Positions 1 through 6,504 of a DNA stretch of 19,683 bases are shown here, in pieces. The stretch is from contig JABDJY010000078.1 of NCBI GenBank assembly GCA_013003285.1, positions 1 through 19,683 of the forward strand, read 5' to 3'. The stretch is from Alphaproteobacteria bacterium (GTDB taxonomy: Bacteria; Pseudomonadota; Alphaproteobacteria; UBA6615). The notes beneath the pieces were generated by a model. That model had not been told where the DNA came from, made no database searches, and saw only the letters and a program-made list of their open reading frames with translations. Every line of letters starts with the position of its first letter. Positions within the stretch are counted from its first letter, which is position 1. A program made the position numbers and the translations under genes.

Positions 1-90
1 CTCCCCCTCAAGGGGGGAGGGGGAAGTTTGTCGGTACCTCGCTATCATTCCCTCCCCCCAGCGAGGGGGAGGGCTAGGGAGGGGGGGCTT
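1..90. repeat. G/C-tract palindromic intergenic repeat
   Basis: Two hairpin-forming palindromes of C-runs and G-runs lie here. One pairs 1-7 with 13-19 and may continue left of the window. The other pairs 50-58 with 65-73, a perfect 9-bp stem with loop CAGCGA. They are separated by about 25 bp of ordinary sequence. Elements of this look (CCCTCCCCC...GGGGGAGGG followed by CTAGGGAGGG) resemble dispersed intergenic repeats seen in many alphaproteobacterial genomes; that family assignment is from memory. The element overlaps the last codons and stop of pyrD, so it may also act as its 3' hairpin. No second copy was seen in this window. Confidence 0.6.
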
Positions 91-1201
91 TTGGGTTCAT
101 GCGGTGTGTTATTTTAGTTGAAACTTGGCTGGACCGGTGTTCGCTGCCGACAGCGTCCTGCAGGGTGGCGAAACCGTCGGCGGCCAGCAGCGCCGCCAGC
201 TCGTTCTGGATACGGGCGACCAGGCCGGGACCCTCATAGACCAGGGCGGTGTAGAGCTGAACCAGACTGGCGCCGGCGCGGATCTTGGCGTAGGCGTCGG
301 CGCCGTCGGAAATGCCGCCGACCCCGATCAAGGGCACCTTTCCGCCGGTCACCTGATAGACATGGTGCAGCATCTCGGTCGAGCGTGCAAACAGCGGTTT
401 GCCCGACAGGCCGCCGCGTTGGGTTCGGTCGGGGCTGACCAATGTGTCGGGGCGCGCCGTTGTCGTGTTGCACACGGTGATGCCATCGATGCCCGCCGCT
501 ACGATGATATCGAGCAGCACATCGAGCGCTTCATCTTCGATATCCGGGGCGATTTTGACCAACAGCGCTGGTGGGCTCGCTAAGCCCTTGCCGTCGCGCA
601 GCGCCGTCAGCCGACCGAGCAAATCTTCCAACGGTCCCGGCGAGAGGAACACCAGCCCGTTTGCCGAATTGGGGCAGGAGATGTCGATGGTCAGAAAATC
701 AGCCAACGGCGCGAAAGTGTCGACCAGCTGCTCGAAGTCATTGGCCGGATCACTGCTGTCGGAGTTTGCCGCCAGATTGACCCCCAGGGGCCAGGGATCC
801 TCGCCACCGGCGCGATAATCGGCAATGCGTCGGGCAATGGCCTCGGCGCCATGATTGTTGAAGCCCAGCCGGTTGATCGCGGCGCGGTCGGCGGTCAGGC
901 GAAACAGCCGCGGTCTTGGGTTGCCCGGTTGGGCGCGGGGCGTAATGCCACCGACCTCGGCAAAGCCCGCGCCGAGACGCCGGGCGCCCGAAATTGCCAC
1001 CGCGTTCTTATCGAACCCGGCCGAAATGGCGACCGGGTTCGTGAAGGACCGTCCCCACAGGGTTTGCGCCAGGCTGGGATGCCGGTCGGCCCGTTCGCTG
1101 GGCCCCAAACCATGGGACAGGCCCCACAGGGCGGCCTGATGGCCGCGTTCGGGGGGCAGCAGGGTGAGGGCGATGGCGCCAATATCGTAGAGACCGGTCA
1201 A
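74..1201 (-). CDS. pyrD: Dihydroorotate dehydrogenase, class 2 type (PyrD)
   Basis: This is a flavoprotein that oxidises dihydroorotate to orotate in pyrimidine synthesis; class 2 enzymes are membrane-associated and pass electrons to quinone. The 375-residue protein has class 2 landmarks: an N-terminal extension with LPPERGH, NPVAISAGFDKNA (51-66 region), NRLGFNNHGA (110-119), VKIAPDI (215-221), CNTTTARP (244-251), GGLSGKPL and a C-terminal GVGGISDGADAYAKIRAGASL half-barrel. The active-site segment reads DISCPNS at 173-179. The usual class 2 form is NISSPNT, so the catalytic-base position is Cys176 and the usual substrate-binding Asn is Asp173. The GKNK segment is also changed, to AANSDS. The only plausible start is TTG at 1201: a TAG lies five codons upstream and there is no clear ribosome site. 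The last residues, MNPKAPPP, are encoded by repeat sequence. The gene is 64 bp downstream of the GNAT gene, so the two may be co-transcribed. Confidence 0.88.
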   Translation of the reverse strand: MTGLYDIGAIALTLLPPERGHQAALWGLSHGLGPSERADRHPSLAQTLWGRSFTNPVAISAGFDKNAVAISGARRLGAGFAEVGGITPRAQPGNPRPRLFRLTADRAAINRLGFNNHGAEAIARRIADYRAGGEDPWPLGVNLAANSDSSDPANDFEQLVDTFAPLADFLTIDISCPNSANGLVFLSPGPLEDLLGRLTALRDGKGLASPPALLVKIAPDIEDEALDVLLDIIVAAGIDGITVCNTTTARPDTLVSPDRTQRGGLSGKPLFARSTEMLHHVYQVTGGKVPLIGVGGISDGADAYAKIRAGASLVQLYTALVYEGPGLVARIQNELAALLAADGFATLQDAVGSEHRSSQVSTKITHRMNPKAPPP

Positions 1202-1265
1202 AGTGGGCGGACGCTAGCGCAGTGCAGGGGCGGGGGAAAGCCCTGTCAGGCGGTTTGCCCCCCGA

Positions 1266-1823
1266 CTACGTCGCCGAGGGTGCCGCGCTTGGTCGTGCGA
1301 TCCGGTAGAGCACATGGGGGCGCAGCGGATGGCCTTCCGGCAATTTCGGATGCTCGAAATCCTCGCCCAGGTTTCGCGACATGCCGATGCGCTCCATGAC
1401 CGCGATGGATTTCGTGTTAATCCGTGTGGTGAACGACACCAAATTATCGAAACCGATTTCGTAAAAGCTGTGCGCCAGGCACCCTTTCGCGGCCTCGGTG
1501 GCATATCCCTGTCCCCAGGACGCGGCGGCGAGCCGCCAGCCGATCTCCACCGCCGGCGTAAAGGCGGCGGGGAAGCGAACTTCAGATATGCCGACATATC
1601 CGATGAAGTCGCCGCTGGATTTCACTTCCACCGCGTAAAGGCCGAAGCCGACCGCATCCATGTCCTGCTGCAGCCGCATCGCCAGCGCATCCGACTCCGC
1701 GCGGTTCAAGAGCTCTGGGTAGTATTCCATGACTTTTGGGTCGGCATTCATGGCGGCAAACGGCGCGAGGTCCTCGCCGCGCCAATCGCGCAAGGTCAGT
1801 CGGTCGGTTTCGAAATAGTTCAT
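1266..1823 (-). CDS. GNAT family N-acetyltransferase (RimJ/RimL-like)
   Basis: This is a predicted acetyl-CoA-dependent acetyltransferase of 185 residues, a normal length for the RimJ/RimL-like group that acetylates protein N-termini or small amines. It opens with the typical ETDRLTLRDWRGEDL segment (5-19). The acetyl-CoA-binding core is VEIGWRLAAASWGQGYATEA (92-111), with the pyrophosphate-loop equivalent around Gln105-Ala108, followed by a C-terminal NTKSIAVMERIGM segment typical of the fold. The open frame extends upstream to 2006, but family similarity begins at the ATG at 1823, which is taken as the start; no strong ribosome site is visible. It lies directly upstream of pyrD on the same strand. 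The substrate cannot be deduced from the sequence. Confidence 0.85.
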   Translation of the reverse strand: MNYFETDRLTLRDWRGEDLAPFAAMNADPKVMEYYPELLNRAESDALAMRLQQDMDAVGFGLYAVEVKSSGDFIGYVGISEVRFPAAFTPAVEIGWRLAAASWGQGYATEAAKGCLAHSFYEIGFDNLVSFTTRINTKSIAVMERIGMSRNLGEDFEHPKLPEGHPLRPHVLYRIARPSAAPSAT

Positions 1824-2123
1824 TGATCGAGCCGCCCCGCTAATTGCCAATAGCGCCGCGCCGCGAAAAATCGCGCCGCGAAATTCGTCCTCTAACTCAG
1901 TCTCCGCCTGGGTCTGCCAACGTCTCCTGGCATGGGGGCCGGTGACCGGCTCATGGGACGATACGGTAACCCATGTCCGGGGGATTGCGAAGCGTTTGAC
2001 AAACACGCAACAGCGCTAGGTCAGTTCGATATTGGTGAGGCCGATCGGCGTTTCCTTCGACAGGCCCAGCGTACCACGCGCGTCCCAATTGCCGTCGGCG
2101 CGCACCACCGCGTCGCGTGGTAA
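1824..2123. other. 300-bp gap between GNAT and GDYXXLXY genes
   Basis: No complete gene is convincing here. On the minus strand, positions 2016-2123 continue the frame of the upstream GDYXXLXY gene past its TAG with coding-like codon use (see findings). A perfect 6-bp-arm palindrome, GCCGGTGACCGGC, lies at 1938-1950. Near 1856-1882 an 11-base GC-rich word is repeated directly. No promoter for the GNAT gene could be picked out with confidence. Confidence 0.5.
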
Positions 2124-2663
2124 CTAAAACAGGGTTTCTGAATAGCGTGGTTCGCCGTCGACCAGGACGGCCTTTATCGCTGATTTCCCATACCGATCGA
2201 TCGCCACCAGCACGGTGACCTTGCTGCCCGGCGGCGGGCGTTCCAGGGCAAGGCCTTCGCCTTCGGGAATGAAGAAGCTTTCGATGCCGTATCGGATGCG
2301 GACACGGCTCCTGGGGTTTCGGGTGATCCTGCCTTTTATGACGACATGGTCTTCCAGGACCGGCGGGTATTCCTTGTGCAGCGAGATGGGTTGTCCGTAG
2401 AGAGGGCCGCGGCGAAGCCGGACAAAGACCGTATCGCCTTTCGCAAAGTCGGAATCGCCGGCAATATCGGCAAGGGGAAGATCGCTGATGGTGTAATTAA
2501 GCCGCACGAAATCGCCGCGAAATAGCGAACGAGGATCGATTGGGACCGTCTCCAATACAACGGTGGCGCCGGTCGCGAGGGTAAATTGCTTGAGCCCCAC
2601 CATCGCCACCAGGACGAGCGACAGAAGCGCGACCGCCGCCAACAGTCGGAAAAGGCGCATCAT
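2124..2663 (-). CDS. GDYXXLXY domain protein (membrane-anchored)
   Basis: This 179-residue protein has one N-terminal hydrophobic segment (about 5-24), which would be a signal anchor or uncleaved signal peptide with the rest periplasmic. The family-defining motif appears as GDFVRLNY at 50-57, with Phe for the usual Tyr. The C-terminus DRYGKSAIKAVLVDGEPRYSETLF-type ending is where the family normally stops. The biochemical role of the family is unknown. It is usually encoded beside DUF2157/DUF4401 membrane proteins, as here. Its ATG overlaps the stop of the DUF2157 gene (ATGA, 2660-2663), so translation is probably coupled. A second ATG follows immediately. The frame stays open for 35 more codons past the TAG, which is unusual and is listed as a finding. 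Confidence 0.85.
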   Translation of the reverse strand: MMRLFRLLAAVALLSLVLVAMVGLKQFTLATGATVVLETVPIDPRSLFRGDFVRLNYTISDLPLADIAGDSDFAKGDTVFVRLRRGPLYGQPISLHKEYPPVLEDHVVIKGRITRNPRSRVRIRYGIESFFIPEGEGLALERPPPGSKVTVLVAIDRYGKSAIKAVLVDGEPRYSETLF

Positions 2664-4057
2664 GTTGAGCCCTCGCCCGGTTGCGGGTCAGTTGGCGCGA
2701 CCATTGAACTCATTAATCGCCGTCTCTGCTGTTCCAGCAAAAAGCCGCCGCCGATGAGCAAAACGCCGGCCCCCATGAAGAAAAAGGAGCGATCCAGCAA
2801 GGCCCAGAAGTTATCGAAATAGAGGCTCACCAACCCGATGGCGAAGAATAGGAAGCCGCCATTCACGCGGAACCGGTCGCCGGTGCGGTAGCCGGTATAG
2901 ATCAGCCAGACAACGGCGCCCAGATATAGGATATTGAACGCCAGGTAGATCCATAGGGTCGCACTGATAATCGCTGACGCGAATAGATTGACCAGCATCA
3001 GGAGTATGGTCGCCACCAACAGCACACGGCTCCAGATTATGTACGGTTCGCGCGCCGATGGGCGCGTAATGTAATTGCGCCACGCGAACATAGCCGCGAC
3101 CAACAGTGCGGCGAGTAAGGTACCGATTACCCACTCTAAGGGCGCCGCATTGGGGGCGTTAACCACAAAACCGCGACCGTGAACGTCGCTAATGGTCAGG
3201 CCGAAAAAACTCAGCATGCTAAAAATTGCAGCCAACCTGTTTAGCGGGTCGGCAAAGAGTTCCCAACGGTCGAGCCGTTCCAAAACAGCACTGAGCAGAA
3301 ACACCGCCAGACTGAAAAGCAATCCGACCTGCAATATATGAACGGCATCGGTGTCGCTCTCGATTCCCAAACTGACTAACGAAATCGCACACCATGCCGC
3401 GAAGGCCAGCACGGCGAGCCACGCCGCAATTCGCCAGGAATGCCGGATAATCGGCGGTACAAACAAGGCGAGCACAATGAAGAACGGCCAGTATACGGTC
3501 TCGGCGAAGGCGATCGGTGTGGGCAGATCGCCGAATATATCCAGACGGGCCCAGAGCGCGCCGAGGGCGAGCCCGGCTACGGCAACGATCTGCGAGGGAA
3601 CCAAATATGTGACCGCCAGCGCCCCAAGGGTCCACAGCAGGACGCCGTTGGGGAAATGTGACTGGATATGATAGATCTGCGCGATCAGCATTATGTTAGC
3701 GCCGTAGAGTATGACGCCGAGAAGCTGAAGCGCCGGGGTCATACCCCGATTTATTTGTCGCTGGCCAACCAGGAGCCAACCGGCCCCGGCAAAGGCGGCC
3801 CACATCGACCCGAAGAGTAAGGCGAGCTTGACGAGCTTTGGGATTAACGCCCAATTGGCGGCAAAAAAGCTGATGATACCGACGCCAAACAACAGGACGC
3901 CGAGCACGGCAAAGGCGACCGGCGTATAGCGTGTGCCGCTGGTCCGCGCCGCGATATCATCGAGAATGAGGTTGTGATTTTCCGGCGCGACCCAGCCCTT
4001 CTCAACCCAGAGAGGCAACTCTCGGCGCAGCCGTTTCAGAAAGACCTTTTCCCACAT
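2660..4057 (-). CDS. DUF2157 polytopic membrane protein
   Basis: This 465-residue integral membrane protein has a soluble N-terminal helix region (1-40, with the KGWVAPENHNLILDD segment typical of DUF2157). About a dozen or more hydrophobic segments follow, starting near residue 45. The AANWALIPKLVKLALLF stretch (66-82) matches the family's characteristic 'AANW' signature. The protein ends in a basic tail, EQQRRR. The function of the family is unknown; together with its GDYXXLXY partner it presumably forms a membrane complex. The ATG at 4057 is chosen because GGGGGG lies 5 bases upstream and because the longer frame starting at 4108 would place its start codon inside the predicted -10 box. 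The two genes overlap by 4 bp. Confidence 0.85.
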   Translation of the reverse strand: MWEKVFLKRLRRELPLWVEKGWVAPENHNLILDDIAARTSGTRYTPVAFAVLGVLLFGVGIISFFAANWALIPKLVKLALLFGSMWAAFAGAGWLLVGQRQINRGMTPALQLLGVILYGANIMLIAQIYHIQSHFPNGVLLWTLGALAVTYLVPSQIVAVAGLALGALWARLDIFGDLPTPIAFAETVYWPFFIVLALFVPPIIRHSWRIAAWLAVLAFAAWCAISLVSLGIESDTDAVHILQVGLLFSLAVFLLSAVLERLDRWELFADPLNRLAAIFSMLSFFGLTISDVHGRGFVVNAPNAAPLEWVIGTLLAALLVAAMFAWRNYITRPSAREPYIIWSRVLLVATILLMLVNLFASAIISATLWIYLAFNILYLGAVVWLIYTGYRTGDRFRVNGGFLFFAIGLVSLYFDNFWALLDRSFFFMGAGVLLIGGGFLLEQQRRRLMSSMVAPTDPQPGEGST

Positions 4058-4070
4058 TGTGCCCCCCAAA

Positions 4071-4136
4071 TTCGCGCCGTCCAAAGACCTTTGCGCGAAT
4101 GTCGGCAAGTATATCAGTATTCCCGGCTTCGGTCAG
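4071..4136 (-). promoter_or_regulatory. Promoter and inverted repeat ahead of the DUF2157 operon
   Basis: On the minus strand, CTGACC (4131-4136) and TATACT (4108-4113) are 17 bp apart, a reasonable sigma-70 match (4/6 and 5/6). Immediately downstream, at the expected transcript start, TTCGCGC (4071-4077) and GCGCGAA (4093-4099) form a perfect 7-bp inverted repeat. It encloses a smaller palindrome, CAAAGACCTTTG (4082-4093). This could be an operator or a 5' leader hairpin. It gives the membrane pair its own promoter, independent of the hydrolase gene upstream. Confidence 0.45.
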
Positions 4137-4160
4137 GACCGGTGTGGCGGCGGCGAGGCC

Positions 4161-4793
4161 TCATACCGCCATTGCAAACCGGGTCACTGCCGCAATCGCC
4201 GCCGCTAGGTTTTCGTCTTCCGTATGGCCCGATTTCTTGCGTGGCTTGAACGAATGGTCGCCGTCGGGCAGCCAGATGATTTCGATAGATTTGTCCAGAT
4301 CATAGCCCGCCACCTCGGGCTGGGCGCCGAGCGCGTCGCGTTCGCCCTGGACGATCAGCATGGAGACCGGGAACGATCGCAGATGCTCGGTGCGCAGTTT
4401 CTCCGGCTGGCCGGCGGGGTGGAAGGGGTAGCCCAGACAGGCGACACCGGAAATGCCGAGCTCGGCATGTTCGCTGGCGGCGAGTTCGCTGGCGATGCGC
4501 CCGCCCATAGATTTGCCGCCGATGATCAGTCGTTCGACCGGCCCCAATCGGGTCACCACATGGCGCCAACTCTCCAGCAACACCGGCTTGCGGTCCGGGC
4601 CGCGGCGTTTGCCGTCGGTCCGGCGCTTGGCCATGTAGGGAAATTCGAACCGCACCACTCGCAATCCGGCCGCCGCGAGGCCGGTCGCCATGGTCTCCAT
4701 GAAGGGCGTGTCCATCATCGCGCCGGCGCCGTGCGCCAACACGATGGTCGCCGGAGCGTCGCGGGGGCTGTCGATTAACCAGTCATCCGTCAT
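4161..4793 (-). CDS. Alpha/beta hydrolase, KANL3/Tex30-like
   Basis: This is a 210-residue cytoplasmic alpha/beta-hydrolase fold protein. The oxyanion-side motif is LAHGAGAMMD (19-28). The nucleophile elbow is GGKSMGGR with Ser95, the acid is Asp153 in VQGERDALG, and the catalytic His180 lies in DGDHSFKPRKKSG. The GAGA motif and the SFKPRK segment after the histidine are characteristic of the bacterial proteins grouped with KANL3/Tex30 and dienelactone-hydrolase-like enzymes. The catalytic triad is complete, so an active esterase, lipase or related hydrolase is likely; the substrate is not known. ATG at 4793 fits the family length; no good ribosome site is visible. It is divergent from the amidase gene, sharing a ~100-bp intergenic region. 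Confidence 0.82.
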   Translation of the reverse strand: MTDDWLIDSPRDAPATIVLAHGAGAMMDTPFMETMATGLAAAGLRVVRFEFPYMAKRRTDGKRRGPDRKPVLLESWRHVVTRLGPVERLIIGGKSMGGRIASELAASEHAELGISGVACLGYPFHPAGQPEKLRTEHLRSFPVSMLIVQGERDALGAQPEVAGYDLDKSIEIIWLPDGDHSFKPRKKSGHTEDENLAAAIAAVTRFAMAV

Positions 4794-4825
4794 CGTGGGG
4801 CGAGTGTAGGTTTGCGTCGCATGAC

Positions 4826-4855
4826 TTGCACGCCCTTATCGCCGCGGCCTAGATT
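4826..4855 (+). promoter_or_regulatory. Candidate amidase promoter
   Basis: TTGCAC (4826-4831) and TAGATT (4850-4855) are 18 bp apart in the hydrolase/amidase divergent region, about 40 bp ahead of the amidase start. Both hexamers are only partial matches to the sigma-70 consensus, so this is a tentative call. Confidence 0.3.
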
Positions 4856-4896
4856 GCCGGATTGTTCGGTTAGAGGTTTTGGGTCAGGGGAAAAAG

Positions 4897-6336
4897 ATGG
4901 CGAGCAACTCGGAGCTTATTGCGCTCAGCGCCCGCGAAGCGGTGGGGTTGCTGCGGGCGGGTGAGGTCTCACCGGTCGAGATGGTCGATGCCGCGGCCGA
5001 TCGCATCGCCGCCGTCGATGGCGACGTAAATGCCATGCCCATTTTGTCCCTCGACAAGGCGCGCGAGCAGGCCAAATCGCTGGTGTCCCCCGACGATCCG
5101 GGCCCCGGCTGGCTGGCCGGCCTGCCGGTCGCGGTCAAGGATTTGAACGAAGTCGCCGGCGTGCGCACCACCTTCGGGTCACCGATATTCGCCGACCATG
5201 TGCCCGATCAGGACGAAATTTCGGTCGCCCATTTGCGGCGCAGCGGGGCGGTGTTTCTGGGTAAATCCAACACCCCGGAATTCGGCGCCGGCGCCAATAC
5301 CTTCAACGAGGTATTCGGCCAGACGCTGAACCCGTGGAACACGGCGCTGACCTGCGGTGGCTCGTCGGGCGGTTCGGCGGTGGCCCTGGCGACCGGCATG
5401 GCCTGGTTGGCGACGGGATCGGATCTCGGCGGCTCGTTGCGTACCCCGGCGAGTTTTTGTTCCATCGTCGGTATGCGTCCCAGCCCTGGACGGGTGGCGC
5501 ACGGGCCCGGCCGCAATCCGTTTCAAATGCTGTCGGTCGATGGTCCCATGGGCCGCACGGTGGGCGATGTGGCGCTGATGCTCGACGCCGAGGTCGGCCG
5601 CAATCCGCGCGACCCCATATCCTTAGAAACACCGGAAGCCTCGTTCCAAGACGCCGTCGATGCCCCGAGGGCGCCGGCGCGCATCGGCTTCACCCGCGAT
5701 CTGGGAATCGGCCCGGTCGATCCCGAAGTCGCAGATATTTGCACCGCGGCGGCGGCCCGCTTCGCCGATGCCGGCACCATCGTCGAAGAGGCGGCGCCGG
5801 ACTGCCATGACATCCTCGATATTTTCCAGGCCTTACGCGCGGCGTTGTTCGTCGGGGTGCGGGCGCCGCTGCTCGAGCAGTATCGCGATCAGCTCAAGCC
5901 CGAGATGATCTGGAATATCGAGAAAGGCATGGCGCAGTCGACCGGCGATGTGGGTCAGGCCTGGGTCGCCCAGGGCGCGCTCTATCAGCGCCTGATGACC
6001 TGGTTCGAGACATATGATTTGCTGGCGCTGCCGACGGCCATCGTGCCGCCGTTCGACGTTAACCGGCGGTACCTCGACCGGCTCGGCGATCATGTCTTCG
6101 ATAATTATATCGACTGGGTCTATGTGGCCTATCCGGCGACCCTCACCTCGTCGCCGGCGATTTCGGTGCCGTGCGGTTTTACCGCGAGCGGATTGCCGGT
6201 CGGCTTGCAGCTCATCGGCAAACCGCGCGGCGAGGCGGAGCTTCTGTCCTTTGCCGCCAAGCTGGAAGAGATATTGGCGCTGGGTAAGCTGACGCCGATG
6301 GATCCGCGCCCCGGAGAGGTGCCCGCCTCGAGCTGA
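4897..6336 (+). CDS. Amidase signature family amidase
   Basis: This 479-residue hydrolase cleaves an amide to acid and ammonia, using the Ser-cisSer-Lys triad of the amidase signature family. Lys81 lies in PVAVKDLNEVAGVRTTFGS. The cis-serine is Ser156 in CGGSSGGSAVALATG. The nucleophile is Ser180 in SDLGGSLRTPASF. The spacings of 75 and 24 residues equal those of fatty acid amide hydrolase (Lys142/Ser217/Ser241). The C-terminal part has the family's GLPVGLQLIGKPRGEAELLSFA segment. ATG at 4897 is preceded by AGGGG 6 bases upstream; a TTG at 4879 in the same frame is less likely. The Glu/Asp-tRNA amidotransferase partners GatB and GatC are not next to it and the core differs from GatA, so a stand-alone amidase is favoured. 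The natural substrate is unknown. Confidence 0.88.
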   Translation: MASNSELIALSAREAVGLLRAGEVSPVEMVDAAADRIAAVDGDVNAMPILSLDKAREQAKSLVSPDDPGPGWLAGLPVAVKDLNEVAGVRTTFGSPIFADHVPDQDEISVAHLRRSGAVFLGKSNTPEFGAGANTFNEVFGQTLNPWNTALTCGGSSGGSAVALATGMAWLATGSDLGGSLRTPASFCSIVGMRPSPGRVAHGPGRNPFQMLSVDGPMGRTVGDVALMLDAEVGRNPRDPISLETPEASFQDAVDAPRAPARIGFTRDLGIGPVDPEVADICTAAAARFADAGTIVEEAAPDCHDILDIFQALRAALFVGVRAPLLEQYRDQLKPEMIWNIEKGMAQSTGDVGQAWVAQGALYQRLMTWFETYDLLALPTAIVPPFDVNRRYLDRLGDHVFDNYIDWVYVAYPATLTSSPAISVPCGFTASGLPVGLQLIGKPRGEAELLSFAAKLEEILALGKLTPMDPRPGEVPASS

Positions 6337-6353
6337 CTTTGTGCGCCGCAACA

Positions 6354-6390
6354 CTGAGAATCCAGATAAATCCCCGAATGTGATTCTCAG
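6354..6390. terminator. Inverted repeat after the amidase gene, possible terminator
   Basis: CTGAGAATC (6354-6362) and GATTCTCAG (6382-6390) form a perfect 9-bp inverted repeat with a 19-nt loop, starting 18 bp after the amidase stop. It is followed by AT-rich sequence but not by a clean T-run. It could end amidase transcription, or it could be a protein-binding site. Confidence 0.35.
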
Positions 6391-6431
6391 ATGATAGTAA
6401 TTATCCTTATATAACAAATGCTTGACGACCA

Positions 6432-6492
6432 TTGACCGTTCCTGGCCGATCCCGATATGCTGCGCTGCAATAAATTACGTTGCACAACAGCA
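6432..6492 (+). promoter_or_regulatory. MaoC promoter overlapped by an operator-like inverted repeat
   Basis: TTGACC (6432-6437) and TATGCT (6456-6461), 18 bp apart, form a plausible promoter. Overlapping the -10 box and the expected start site is an interrupted inverted repeat. The left arm is TGCTG-CGC-TGCAA (6458-6470) and the right arm is TTGCA-CAA-CAGCA (6480-6492), with 9 bp between arms. The outer and inner 5-mers pair perfectly. TGC/GCA-rich sites of this kind resemble those bound by PhaR-type regulators of polyhydroxyalkanoate genes in alphaproteobacteria, which would suit a MaoC-type hydratase. That link is inferred. Confidence 0.45.
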
Positions 6493-6504
6493 TTGGGGAA
6501 CTAA

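Noticed and set aside
1856..1882. Direct repeat of an 11-base GC-rich word with a short hairpin upstream of the GNAT start
   Set aside because: The stem is only about 5 bp and there is no T-run; it is most likely chance in GC-rich DNA.
1932..2123. Plus-strand 63-codon open frame in the GNAT/GDYXXLXY gap
   Set aside because: It has no ribosome site and no family resemblance, and it lies opposite the coding-like minus-strand stretch, so it is probably a shadow frame.
4058..4108. Longer N-terminus for the DUF2157 protein (ATG at 4108)
   Set aside because: This start would overlap the predicted -10 box, has no ribosome site, and the extra residues do not fit the family.
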